DNA from: Acidimicrobiia bacterium
GTDB taxonomy: Bacteria; Actinomycetota; Acidimicrobiia; IMCC26256; PALSA-555
Assembly (NCBI GenBank): GCA_017853455.1
Contig: JAFMJM010000139.1
Coordinates: 1-6,469 of the forward strand
Length of the DNA stretch: 6,469 nucleotides
Direction: 5' to 3'
A program made the translations under genes and the position numbers. The notes under the pieces are model-generated. The model saw nothing but the letters and a program-made list of their open reading frames with translations. It searched no databases and was not told the DNA's origin. Of this stretch, positions 1-5,265 are shown piece after piece. Within the stretch, counting starts at the first letter, position 1, and every line of letters starts with the position of its first letter.

Positions 1-1227
1 CCGACGGGTGCGTGGTCGGGTCTGCGCCTCGTGGAGTTCGGGTCGGGCGCCGCGGGCCCCATCTCCACCCGTTACTTCGTCGAGCACGGCGCGACCGTGC
101 TGCGCATCGAGTCGGCGAGCCGCCCCGACTTCCTGCGGGTGATGGCGCTCGGCCCGAACAACCCCCACGGGCTCGAGGGCGCCGCGATGTACGACGGGCT
201 CAACGTCGGCAAGCGCAACGCCACCTTCAACCTGAAGGACCCGCGCGCCGTGGAGTTCGTGCGCCGCCTGCTCTGCGAGTGGGCCGACATCGTCGTGGAG
301 AACTTCGCCCCGCGCGCGATGAAGGGCTTCGGGCTCGACTACGAGTCGCTCGTCGCCCACCGCCCCGACCTCGTCATGGTCAGTGCCTGCCTCAACGGCC
401 AGACCGGCCCCCACAAGGACTACCCCGGGTTCGGCTCGCAGGGCTCGGCCCTCTCGGGGTTCACCTACCTCACCGGCTGGCCCGATCGGGAGCCGGTCGG
501 TCCCTACGGCACCATCACCGACTCCCTGGCGCCGCGCTACGTCGCCACGGCCGCCGCGGCCGGCCTCCACTACCGCCGGGCCACCGGTCGGGGCGCCTAC
601 CTCGACCTCTCCCAGGTCGAGTGCGGCATCTACACGCTCTCGCCGTGGCTCCTGCGGGCCGACGCCGAGGGCGTCGTGACCGACCGGGCGGGCAACCGCT
701 CCGACCGCGCCGTCCCGCACGGGGCGTTCCCCTGCGCCGACGAGACGGTCGACGGGGAGACCCGCACCGACCGGTGGGTCACCATCGCCTGCTGGACCGA
801 CGCCGAGTGGGCCGCGCTCGCCGGCGTCATCGGGCTCGACGACGCCGATCTCGCCGATCTCGACGCCCGTCGGTCCCGGATCGACGAGGTCGAGGCCGCC
901 GTGTCGGCCTGGACGCGGGCACGGACCCGCGCCGAGGTCGCCGAGCGCCTCCAGGCCCTCGGGATCGAGGCGGTGCCGGTCAACGACTTCGCCGACGTCC
1001 ACGCCGACCCCCAGGTCGCCCACCGTGGCCACTTCGTCGGGCTCACCCACCCGTTCATGGGCCCCCGGCTCTACGAGCACGACGGGTTCCGGGTCGAGGG
1101 CCTGGCGGTCGGCTACGAGCGGTCGGGCCCGACCCTCGGCCAGGACAACGACTGGGTGCAGCGCGACCTCCTCGGCCTCTCCGACGACGAGCGCGCGGCC
1201 CTCGCCGCCGACGACGTCTTCAAGTAG
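1..1227 (+). CDS. CaiB/BaiF type III CoA-transferase, 5' end cut by the window
   Basis: Type III CoA-transferases move CoA from one acyl-CoA to another carboxylic acid through an aspartyl-CoA thioester and are cytosolic. The frame is open from base 1 (P-T-G-A-W-S-G-L-R-L-V-E-F-G), so the real start lies upstream. The GTG at 31 falls inside the conserved first beta strand and is not a credible start. Visible family marks, numbered from that GTG, are the N-terminal GSGAAGP turn, NLKDP (67-71), ENFAPRAMKGFGLDY (90-104) and the TGRG-x4-DLSQ segment. The probable catalytic aspartate is D164 (bases 520-522) in ITDSLAP, at the position of the family's conserved Asp. About 408 residues are present, close to a whole single-domain enzyme. 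The opening GAWSGLRLVEFGSG also resembles the second half of tandem CaiB proteins, so the full protein could be longer. The acid substrate cannot be told from sequence. Confidence 0.9.
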   Translation, partial: PTGAWSGLRLVEFGSGAAGPISTRYFVEHGATVLRIESASRPDFLRVMALGPNNPHGLEGAAMYDGLNVGKRNATFNLKDPRAVEFVRRLLCEWADIVVENFAPRAMKGFGLDYESLVAHRPDLVMVSACLNGQTGPHKDYPGFGSQGSALSGFTYLTGWPDREPVGPYGTITDSLAPRYVATAAAAGLHYRRATGRGAYLDLSQVECGIYTLSPWLLRADAEGVVTDRAGNRSDRAVPHGAFPCADETVDGETRTDRWVTIACWTDAEWAALAGVIGLDDADLADLDARRSRIDEVEAAVSAWTRARTRAEVAERLQALGIEAVPVNDFADVHADPQVAHRGHFVGLTHPFMGPRLYEHDGFRVEGLAVGYERSGPTLGQDNDWVQRDLLGLSDDERAALAADDVFK

Positions 1228-1241
1228 GCGCACCGATCCCG

Positions 1242-2135
1242 ATGACCGATCGGCCGCCGGCGATCACCGTGGTGATCCCGGTGCTCGACGGCGCCACGAC
1301 CATCGGGATCCAGTTGGCGGCGGTGCTCGGCCAGGCCGTCGACGCCCCCTTCGAGGTGGTGGTCGTCGACAACGGCTCCACCGACGGCACCCCCGCCGTC
1401 GTGATGGGGTTCGGCGACCCCCGGGTCCGACTCGTCCGCGAGACCGACCGGCCCCGCAACGCCGGCGCCGCCAAGAACACGGGTGTCCGGGTGGCCCGCG
1501 CGCCGTTGATCGCGTTCTGCGACGCCGACGACCTCGTGGCCGACGGCTGGCTGGCGGCGGTGCTCGCCGCCCTGCAGGACCACCCCGTCGTCTCGGTCAC
1601 CGCCGAGCACGGCCGCTGCTCGCCCGGTCTGAGCGCCCGCTCGTGCCCGGCGCCGGTCGTGGAGCACACCTTCGGCGGCCGGACGGTGTTCTCCGGAGGA
1701 GCGTTCGGCATCACCCGTGACGTCTACCTCGCCGTCGGGGGATTCGACCCCGACGCCCGCGGTGCGGTCGACTACGAGTTCGCGCTCCGGCTGCACCGCC
1801 TGACGGGCCTCACGGCCGCACCGAGCGGCGCCGTGGTGCACGTGCGCCTGCGCTCCGATCCGGTGGCGGCGTTCCGCACCTACCGGCGACTCCACGCCTC
1901 GCTCGTCGACCTCGAGCGCGAGTACGCCGACTCGCTCGAGGTCACCCCCCGGACCGCCGGTGTCGCGGCCCGGGACTGGCGGGACCTGGCCCGGGCCACC
2001 CGCTGGCTGCGCGAGCCCGACCTGCGCGTGCAGTTCGCCTGGTTGGCCGCGCTGCGGGTCGGCGAGCTGCGCCGGGTCAGGTACGCGGTGGCCGACCGGC
2101 GCCGGGCGGGCCGGCGAACGCCTGGGCGATCGTGA
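1242..2135 (+). CDS. Family 2 glycosyltransferase (GT-A fold)
   Basis: A 297-residue inverting-type GT2 protein, expected to transfer a sugar from a nucleotide sugar to a cytosolic or membrane-surface acceptor. The GT-A domain shows ITVVIPVLDGATTIG (8-22), VVVDNGSTDGT (40-50, nucleotide contact), the metal-binding D-A-D of FCDADD (D94, D96) and GGFDPDARGAVDYEFALRL (166-184). In that last stretch D177/E179 stand where many GT2 enzymes have the ED catalytic-base motif. Residues 205-297 are Arg-rich and look helical; no membrane span is evident. The ATG at 1242 sits just before the first beta strand. It lies 14 nt after the CoA-transferase stop with only a weak upstream AGG, so coupling to that gene is likely. 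Its tail overlaps the convergent gene by 59 bp. Acceptor and sugar are unknown: cell-surface glycan or glycosylated metabolite are both possible. Confidence 0.88.
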   Translation: MTDRPPAITVVIPVLDGATTIGIQLAAVLGQAVDAPFEVVVVDNGSTDGTPAVVMGFGDPRVRLVRETDRPRNAGAAKNTGVRVARAPLIAFCDADDLVADGWLAAVLAALQDHPVVSVTAEHGRCSPGLSARSCPAPVVEHTFGGRTVFSGGAFGITRDVYLAVGGFDPDARGAVDYEFALRLHRLTGLTAAPSGAVVHVRLRSDPVAAFRTYRRLHASLVDLEREYADSLEVTPRTAGVAARDWRDLARATRWLREPDLRVQFAWLAALRVGELRRVRYAVADRRRAGRRTPGRS

Positions 2136-2865
2136 GCCACTCGCCGGCCACCGGACCCCGGGCCACCAGGGCGGTGTCGGCGAGGTGGGTCCGCTGGGTG
2201 ACCAGCAGGCACAGGTCGAGCGCCGGCCCGGTCACGACGTCGATGGCGTCGTCGGGGCCCCAGACCCAGACGTCGCCGTCGGGGCCGGTCAGCTCGACGC
2301 GGACCGGGACCTCCGGAACCGGGCGACCGTGGGCCCGGAAGGCGTTGGGGATCGACCGGGCTCCGATGTGGGCGACGTGGCGCAGCGCCGGGGTGACCGG
2401 CCACGACGCACCGAGGGCGTCCGCGACGTCGTGACCGTGGGCCCACGTCTCCATGATCCGGGCCGTCAGCGCGGCGGCGGCGCTCAGGTCGGGCCCGAAC
2501 CACGGCACCCGGGTGGAGGGGTCGAGCGCCCGGAAGGTGGCGTCGAGGGCGGCCCGGGCCCGGTGGGACCAGGCGAGCAGGTCGGCCGGCGCCCGCCCCC
2601 GGTTGGCCTTGGCGACCCGCTCCGTGATCCGGTCGCCGTCGACGGGCTGGTGCTCCCGCTCGTGCTCGAACGCCGCCCGGTCGAGCGCGCCCAGCACCGT
2701 CATGTCGTCGAAGTGGGCGAGATGGCTCACCTGGTCGGCGACGCTCCAGCCCGGCGCCGGCGTGGGGCGGGCCCAGTCGGCGTCGGCGCAGGCGTCGAGC
2801 AGCGCGAACCACGCCGCCGACTCGAGGGCCAGGTCGTCACACATCCGTCCGAGGTCGACCGCCAT
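2077..2865 (-). CDS. DinB/MDMPI-fold metal-binding protein (TIGR03084-like)
   Basis: A 262-residue protein of the actinobacterial group related to mycothiol-dependent maleylpyruvate isomerase. The N-terminal half is a DinB-like four-helix domain: PAPGWSVADQVSHLAHFDD (37-54) is the family signature. H48, E139 and H143 (METWAH, an E-x3-H spacing) match the metal triad His52/Glu144/His148 known from the Corynebacterium maleylpyruvate isomerase. The C-terminal half (about 185-255) carries the VRVELTGPDGDVWVWG strand region and ends in LTIAQAFAGPP, typical of TIGR03084 proteins. A divalent metal site and a thiol-cofactor-dependent reaction are therefore plausible, but the substrate is not known. 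The ATG at 2865 precedes the first helix; it has no Shine-Dalgarno sequence but a CAGACT box lies 6 nt upstream. The 3' end runs 59 bp into the convergent glycosyltransferase, and both termini look genuine. Divergent from purU with a 59-bp gap. Confidence 0.85.
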   Translation of the reverse strand: MAVDLGRMCDDLALESAAWFALLDACADADWARPTPAPGWSVADQVSHLAHFDDMTVLGALDRAAFEHEREHQPVDGDRITERVAKANRGRAPADLLAWSHRARAALDATFRALDPSTRVPWFGPDLSAAAALTARIMETWAHGHDVADALGASWPVTPALRHVAHIGARSIPNAFRAHGRPVPEVPVRVELTGPDGDVWVWGPDDAIDVVTGPALDLCLLVTQRTHLADTALVARGPVAGEWLTIAQAFAGPPGAGRPPRT

Positions 2866-2871
2866 CGTCGC

Positions 2872-2877
2872 AGTCTG
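2872..2877 (-). promoter_or_regulatory. Candidate -10 box (CAGACT) for a leaderless transcript
   Basis: On the minus strand CAGACT is followed by 6 nt and then the ATG at 2865, the spacing at which transcription would begin on the start codon. It differs from the actinobacterial TANNNT consensus at the first base. No Shine-Dalgarno sequence is present and no good -35 box is visible. It is the weakest of four similar sites in the window. Confidence 0.35.
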
Positions 2878-2912
2878 ACAGGCGGCCCGGGCCCGTTCGC
2901 ACCCACCCCGGT

Positions 2913-2918
2913 TACCCT
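2913..2918 (+). promoter_or_regulatory. Candidate -10 box (TACCCT), leaderless purU start
   Basis: TACCCT matches TANNNT and ends 6 nt before the GTG start of purU, so the mRNA would begin at or next to the start codon. The region between box and start (GACCCC) has no Shine-Dalgarno sequence. No -35 consensus is seen. The 59-bp gap to the divergent gene leaves room for two back-to-back promoters. Confidence 0.55.
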
Positions 2919-2924
2919 GACCCC

Positions 2925-3776
2925 GTGCCCACCTGCGTCCTGCGCATCACCGCCCCCGACCAGCCCGGGCTGGTCGCAGCGGTCGCCAACTTCGTCGCCG
3001 ACCACGGCGGCAACATCATCCACGCCGACCAGCACCACGACGAGTCGACCGGCCGCTTCTTCCAGCGGGTGCAGTTCGACCTCGACGGCTTCCCGCTCGC
3101 CCGTCACGAGATCGGCCCGGCCTTCGCCCCGGTCGCCGACAAGTTCGGCATGGCGGTCGAGGTGCGCTTCTGCGACGAGGTGCCACGGGTCGCGGTCCTG
3201 GCGTCGAAGGCCCCCCACTGCCTCGCCGAGCTGCTCTCCGACTGGCGGGCCGGCGAGGTCCAGGCCGACATCCGCATGATCGTCTCGAACGTGCCCGACC
3301 ACGCCGACCTCGCCGCCTTCTACGGCATCCCGTACCACTCCCTGCCGGTCACCCCCGAGACCAAGGCCGACCAGGAGGCGCAACTCCTCGCCCTCCTCGA
3401 GGCCGACCACATCGAGCTCGTCGTGCTGGCCCGGTACATGCAGATCCTCTCCCCCACGATCGTCGACCGGTTCCCCAACCGGATCATCAACATCCACCAC
3501 TCGTTCCTGCCCGCCTTCGCCGGCGCCCGGCCGTACTTCCAGGCCCACGAACGGGGTGTGAAGCTGATCGGGGTCACCGCCCACTACGTGACGGCCGAAC
3601 TCGACCAGGGACCGATCATCGAGCAGGACGTCGCCCGGGTCTCGCACCGGGAGAACGTCAAGGAGCTCACCCGCCGCGGCGCCGACCTCGAGAAGATCGT
3701 CCTGGCCCGGGCGCTGCGCTACCACCTCGAGCACCGGGTGGTCGTCAGCGGCAACAAGACCGTCGTCTTCGCCTGA
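2925..3776 (+). CDS. purU: Formyltetrahydrofolate deformylase
   Basis: PurU hydrolyses 10-formyl-tetrahydrofolate to formate and tetrahydrofolate in the cytosol, balancing one-carbon folates and supplying formate. At 283 residues it has the family's normal length. Residues 4-80 form the regulatory ACT domain (VLRITAPDQPGLVAAVANFV, then NIIHADQHHD). Residues 87-283 form the formyltransferase-fold domain. The catalytic set is complete: N189 and H191 in INIHHSFLPAF, and D227 in ELDQGPII, corresponding to Asn106, His108 and Asp144 of GAR transformylase. GARPYFQAHERGVKLIGVTAHYV (200-222) is highly typical. The GTG start at 2925 gives the ACT domain its usual short leader (M-P-T-C) and follows a TACCCT box by 6 nt. 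Next is the peroxiredoxin-like gene, 25 nt away on the same strand with its own candidate -10. Confidence 0.96.
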   Translation: MPTCVLRITAPDQPGLVAAVANFVADHGGNIIHADQHHDESTGRFFQRVQFDLDGFPLARHEIGPAFAPVADKFGMAVEVRFCDEVPRVAVLASKAPHCLAELLSDWRAGEVQADIRMIVSNVPDHADLAAFYGIPYHSLPVTPETKADQEAQLLALLEADHIELVVLARYMQILSPTIVDRFPNRIINIHHSFLPAFAGARPYFQAHERGVKLIGVTAHYVTAELDQGPIIEQDVARVSHRENVKELTRRGADLEKIVLARALRYHLEHRVVVSGNKTVVFA

Positions 3777-3788
3777 CCCGTCACCCCG

Positions 3789-3794
3789 TAGCCT
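3789..3794 (+). promoter_or_regulatory. Candidate -10 box (TAGCCT), leaderless start of the selenoprotein candidate
   Basis: TAGCCT fits TANNNT and ends 7 nt before the ATG at 3802. It lies within the 25-nt gap after purU, so the peroxiredoxin-like gene may be transcribed on its own as well as by read-through. A GGAG at 3794-3797 lies only 4 nt from the ATG, close for a Shine-Dalgarno site, so leadered translation from read-through mRNA cannot be excluded. Confidence 0.45.
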
Positions 3795-3801
3795 GGAGCG
3801 C

Positions 3802-4275
3802 ATGGCCGTCTCCAGCAGCACCGCCACCGTCGGGCAGCTCGCTCCCGACTTCACCCTCACCGACCAGCACGGTGACGCGTTCCGCCTCGCCGACGCGCTG
3901 ACGCGCGGACCGGTGGTCATCGCCTTCCTCCGCGGCTTCGTCTGACCCCACTGCCGCCGGCACCTCGCGCAGTTGCGCGACGACATCGCCCGGTTCGAGG
4001 CTCTCGGCGCCACCGTGGTCGCCGTGGCACCCCACTCCGAGGCCAAGGTCGGGAAGTTCACCCTCGACGACGAGTACCCGTTCCCCATGGTCGCCGACCC
4101 GAGCGGCGCCACCTTCCGGGCCTACGACGTGCTCAGCAAGCTCACGAGCCTCGGACAGCGCCCGGCGGTGTTCGTCGTCGACCGGTCCGGCATCGTGCGC
4201 TTCGACGCCGTGGGCACCAAGATGACCGACATCGCCGGCAACGACGAGGTGCTCTCGGTCCTCGCCGGCCTCTGA
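3802..4275 (+). CDS. Peroxiredoxin-like thiol oxidoreductase, candidate selenoprotein (in-frame TGA = Sec48)
   Basis: AhpC/TSA-type, PRX-like thioredoxin-fold protein, expected to reduce peroxides or act on thiols in the cytosol. Translated through the TGA at 3943-3945 it is 157 residues, a normal length. Order: VGQLAPDFTLTDQHGDAFRL (10-29), strand VVIAFLRGF (38-46), active site V-U-P-H-C (47-51), helix RRHLAQLRDDIARF, strand TVVAVAPHS, then YPFPMVADPSGATFRAYDV and QRPAVFVVDRSGIVRF. Homologues read RG-x-x-C-P-x-C here, so the TGA replaces the peroxidatic cysteine and leaves a UxxC pair. C51 is the only other redox residue. Both sides of the TGA keep the same frame, family motifs and GC-rich third positions, with no other disruption. 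A SECIS-like hairpin follows at 3965-3980. The alternative is a pseudogene with TGC to TGA. Sec insertion would need selA, selB, selC and selD elsewhere in the genome. A caller that stops at TGA would give either a 47-residue stub or a 100-residue fragment starting at TTG 3973. Confidence 0.8.
3965..3980 (+). promoter_or_regulatory. Candidate bacterial SECIS hairpin for the TGA at 3943
   Basis: TCGCGC (3965-3970) pairs perfectly with GCGCGA (3975-3980), closing an AGTT loop (3971-3974). The loop starts 25 nt after the TGA, has a G in its second position, and the stem is 6 bp. As I recall the general bacterial SECIS model (apical loop roughly 16-37 nt from UGA, short stem, G in the first two loop positions), all criteria are met. 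A weaker lower stem, CCGG (3957-3960) with CCGG (3990-3993), could extend it. The hairpin lies inside the coding sequence, as bacterial SECIS elements do. GC-rich DNA makes chance stems common, so position relative to the TGA carries most of the weight. Confidence 0.6.
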
Positions 4276-4309
4276 CCGACCGCCGCCGCCCGCGCGGAGC
4301 GTTCGGCGA

Positions 4310-4435
4310 TCAGCGGTCGGCGTCGCGCCGGGCGCGCTCGGCGCGCCGACCCCGCCGTGCCGCGAGGAGCATCGGAACGGCGATCAGCGAGACCGGGATC
4401 ACCACCATGATCACGAAGAGCACCTGTCGGTCCAT
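4310..4435 (-). CDS. Small single-span membrane protein, 41 residues
   Basis: Read on the minus strand from ATG 4435 to TGA 4310. After M-D-R-Q comes one hydrophobic segment, VLFVIMVVIPVSLIAVPMLL (5-24), long enough for one membrane helix. A strongly basic tail of Arg, Ala, Glu and Asp (25-41) would stay in the cytoplasm by the positive-inside rule. The start lies 3 nt after the stop of the upstream SDR (TGA-ACC-ATG). A GGAG Shine-Dalgarno sequence (4444-4447) sits 8 nt from the ATG inside the SDR's last codons, so translational coupling is likely. I do not recognise the family. Possible roles are anchoring or stabilising a partner, but nothing in the sequence settles this. Confidence 0.6.
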   Translation of the reverse strand: MDRQVLFVIMVVIPVSLIAVPMLLAARRGRRAERARRDADR

Positions 4436-4438
4436 GGT

Positions 4439-5245
4439 TCAGTCTCCGTCCGTCCAGAGCCCCTCGCGGGGCGGGCCGGCCAGGTGGCCGCCGTCGATCA
4501 CGAACTGCGCCCCGGTGCAGTAGGAGGACTCGGTGGAGGCGAGGAACAGCGCGAGGTTCGCCACCTCCTCCGGGGTCCCCATGCGGGGGATGGGCTGGGC
4601 GGCCATCAGCCGGTCGAGGCGGGCGCGGATCGCGGCGGGCGCCTCGGCCACCATCGGCGACGCGATGACCCCCGGGTGGATCGAGTTCACCCGGATGCCG
4701 AACCGCCCGAGCTCGAGCGCCGCCGTGCGGGTCAGACCCGTGACCCCGAACTTGCTGGCGGCGTAGGACGACATCCCCGGCACGCCCACGATCCCGTCGA
4801 TCGACGAGACGTTGACGATCGATCCGCCGCCCGCCGCCCGGACCGGTTCGGCCTTCATGGCGTCGATCACGGCGCGGATCCCGAAGAACACCCCGTCGAG
4901 GTTGATCGCGAGCGTGCGCCGGTGGTCCTCGAGGGTCGTCTCCTCGATCACCCGTGGAGTCGGCCCGACCCCCGCGTTGTTGATCAGCACGTCGAGGCGG
5001 CCGAAGGCGTCGAGCCCGGCCGCCACGGCCTCCGCCCACTGGTCGGGGTCGGTCACGTCGAGCGGACACGCGACCGCGGCGTCGCCCAGGTCGGCCGCCA
5101 CGGCGGCGGCACCGTCGGCGAGGACGTCGGTCACGACGACCCTCGCGCCCTCCGCCGCGAAGCGGCGGGCCTCGGCGGCGCCCTGACCCTGCGCGGCGCC
5201 GGTGATCAGCGCCACTCGCCCGTCGAGTCGTCCCGGTCGGTCCAC
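4439..5245 (-). CDS. Classical SDR-family NAD(P)-dependent oxidoreductase
   Basis: A 268-residue classical short-chain dehydrogenase interconverting a hydroxyl and a keto group; cytosolic and probably a tetramer. Motifs: TGAAQGQG (15-22, dinucleotide loop), D40 at the end of the second strand in VVVTDV (favours NAD over NADP), NNAG (89-92), N115 in LAINLDG, S148 in VNVSSID, and Y161/K165 in SYAASK. The full Asn-Ser-Tyr-Lys catalytic set is present. IHPGVIASPM (189-198) and CTGAQFVIDGG (243-253) close the fold. The substrate is not predictable; secondary alcohols, hydroxysteroids and hydroxyacyl-CoAs are all used by close relatives. The GTG at 5245 starts shortly before the first strand and follows TAGGCT by 6 nt. 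It is 20 nt downstream of another SDR and couples to a small membrane protein at its 3' end. Confidence 0.93.
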   Translation of the reverse strand: MDRPGRLDGRVALITGAAQGQGAAEARRFAAEGARVVVTDVLADGAAAVAADLGDAAVACPLDVTDPDQWAEAVAAGLDAFGRLDVLINNAGVGPTPRVIEETTLEDHRRTLAINLDGVFFGIRAVIDAMKAEPVRAAGGGSIVNVSSIDGIVGVPGMSSYAASKFGVTGLTRTAALELGRFGIRVNSIHPGVIASPMVAEAPAAIRARLDRLMAAQPIPRMGTPEEVANLALFLASTESSYCTGAQFVIDGGHLAGPPREGLWTDGD

Positions 5246-5251
5246 GGGACC

Positions 5252-5257
5252 AGCCTA
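5252..5257 (-). promoter_or_regulatory. Candidate -10 box (TAGGCT), leaderless internal start
   Basis: On the minus strand TAGGCT is followed by 6 nt and the GTG at 5245. It sits in the 20-nt gap between the two SDR genes, so the downstream SDR and small membrane protein could be expressed without the upstream SDR. No properly placed Shine-Dalgarno sequence is present for this GTG, which supports leaderless translation. No -35 consensus is visible. Confidence 0.5.
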
Positions 5258-5265
5258 GGGCCGCC

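Noticed and set aside
12..1241. Long open extension upstream of the glycosyltransferase in the same frame.
   Set aside because: The translation is Arg/Pro/Gly-rich low-complexity, an alternate frame of the CoA-transferase; the glycosyltransferase fold starts at ATG 1242.
1228..1241. Promoter or ribosome site between the CoA-transferase and the glycosyltransferase.
   Set aside because: Only a weak AGG about 13 nt from the ATG and no TANNNT box at leaderless spacing; too little to call.
1960..3279. Plus-strand open frame of 439 codons.
   Set aside because: It runs antisense through the DinB/MDMPI-type gene and out of frame through purU; Arg/Gly-rich without motifs.
2727..4112. Minus-strand open frame of 461 codons across purU and the peroxiredoxin-like gene.
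   Set aside because: It is antisense to a certain purU gene, and its composition (Val/Gly/Asp/Arg-rich, no domain) is a GC-rich shadow.
3973..4275. A separate 100-residue gene starting at TTG 3973.
   Set aside because: It is the C-terminal part of the peroxiredoxin-like fold in the same frame as the region before the TGA. It lacks the active site and has no ribosome site of its own, and the TTG lies in the SECIS-like hairpin.
3802..4275. Pseudogene reading of the peroxiredoxin-like gene.
   Set aside because: Not excluded, but less likely: the only lesion is a TGA at the one codon where Sec is functionally expected, with a suitable hairpin after it and no other decay.
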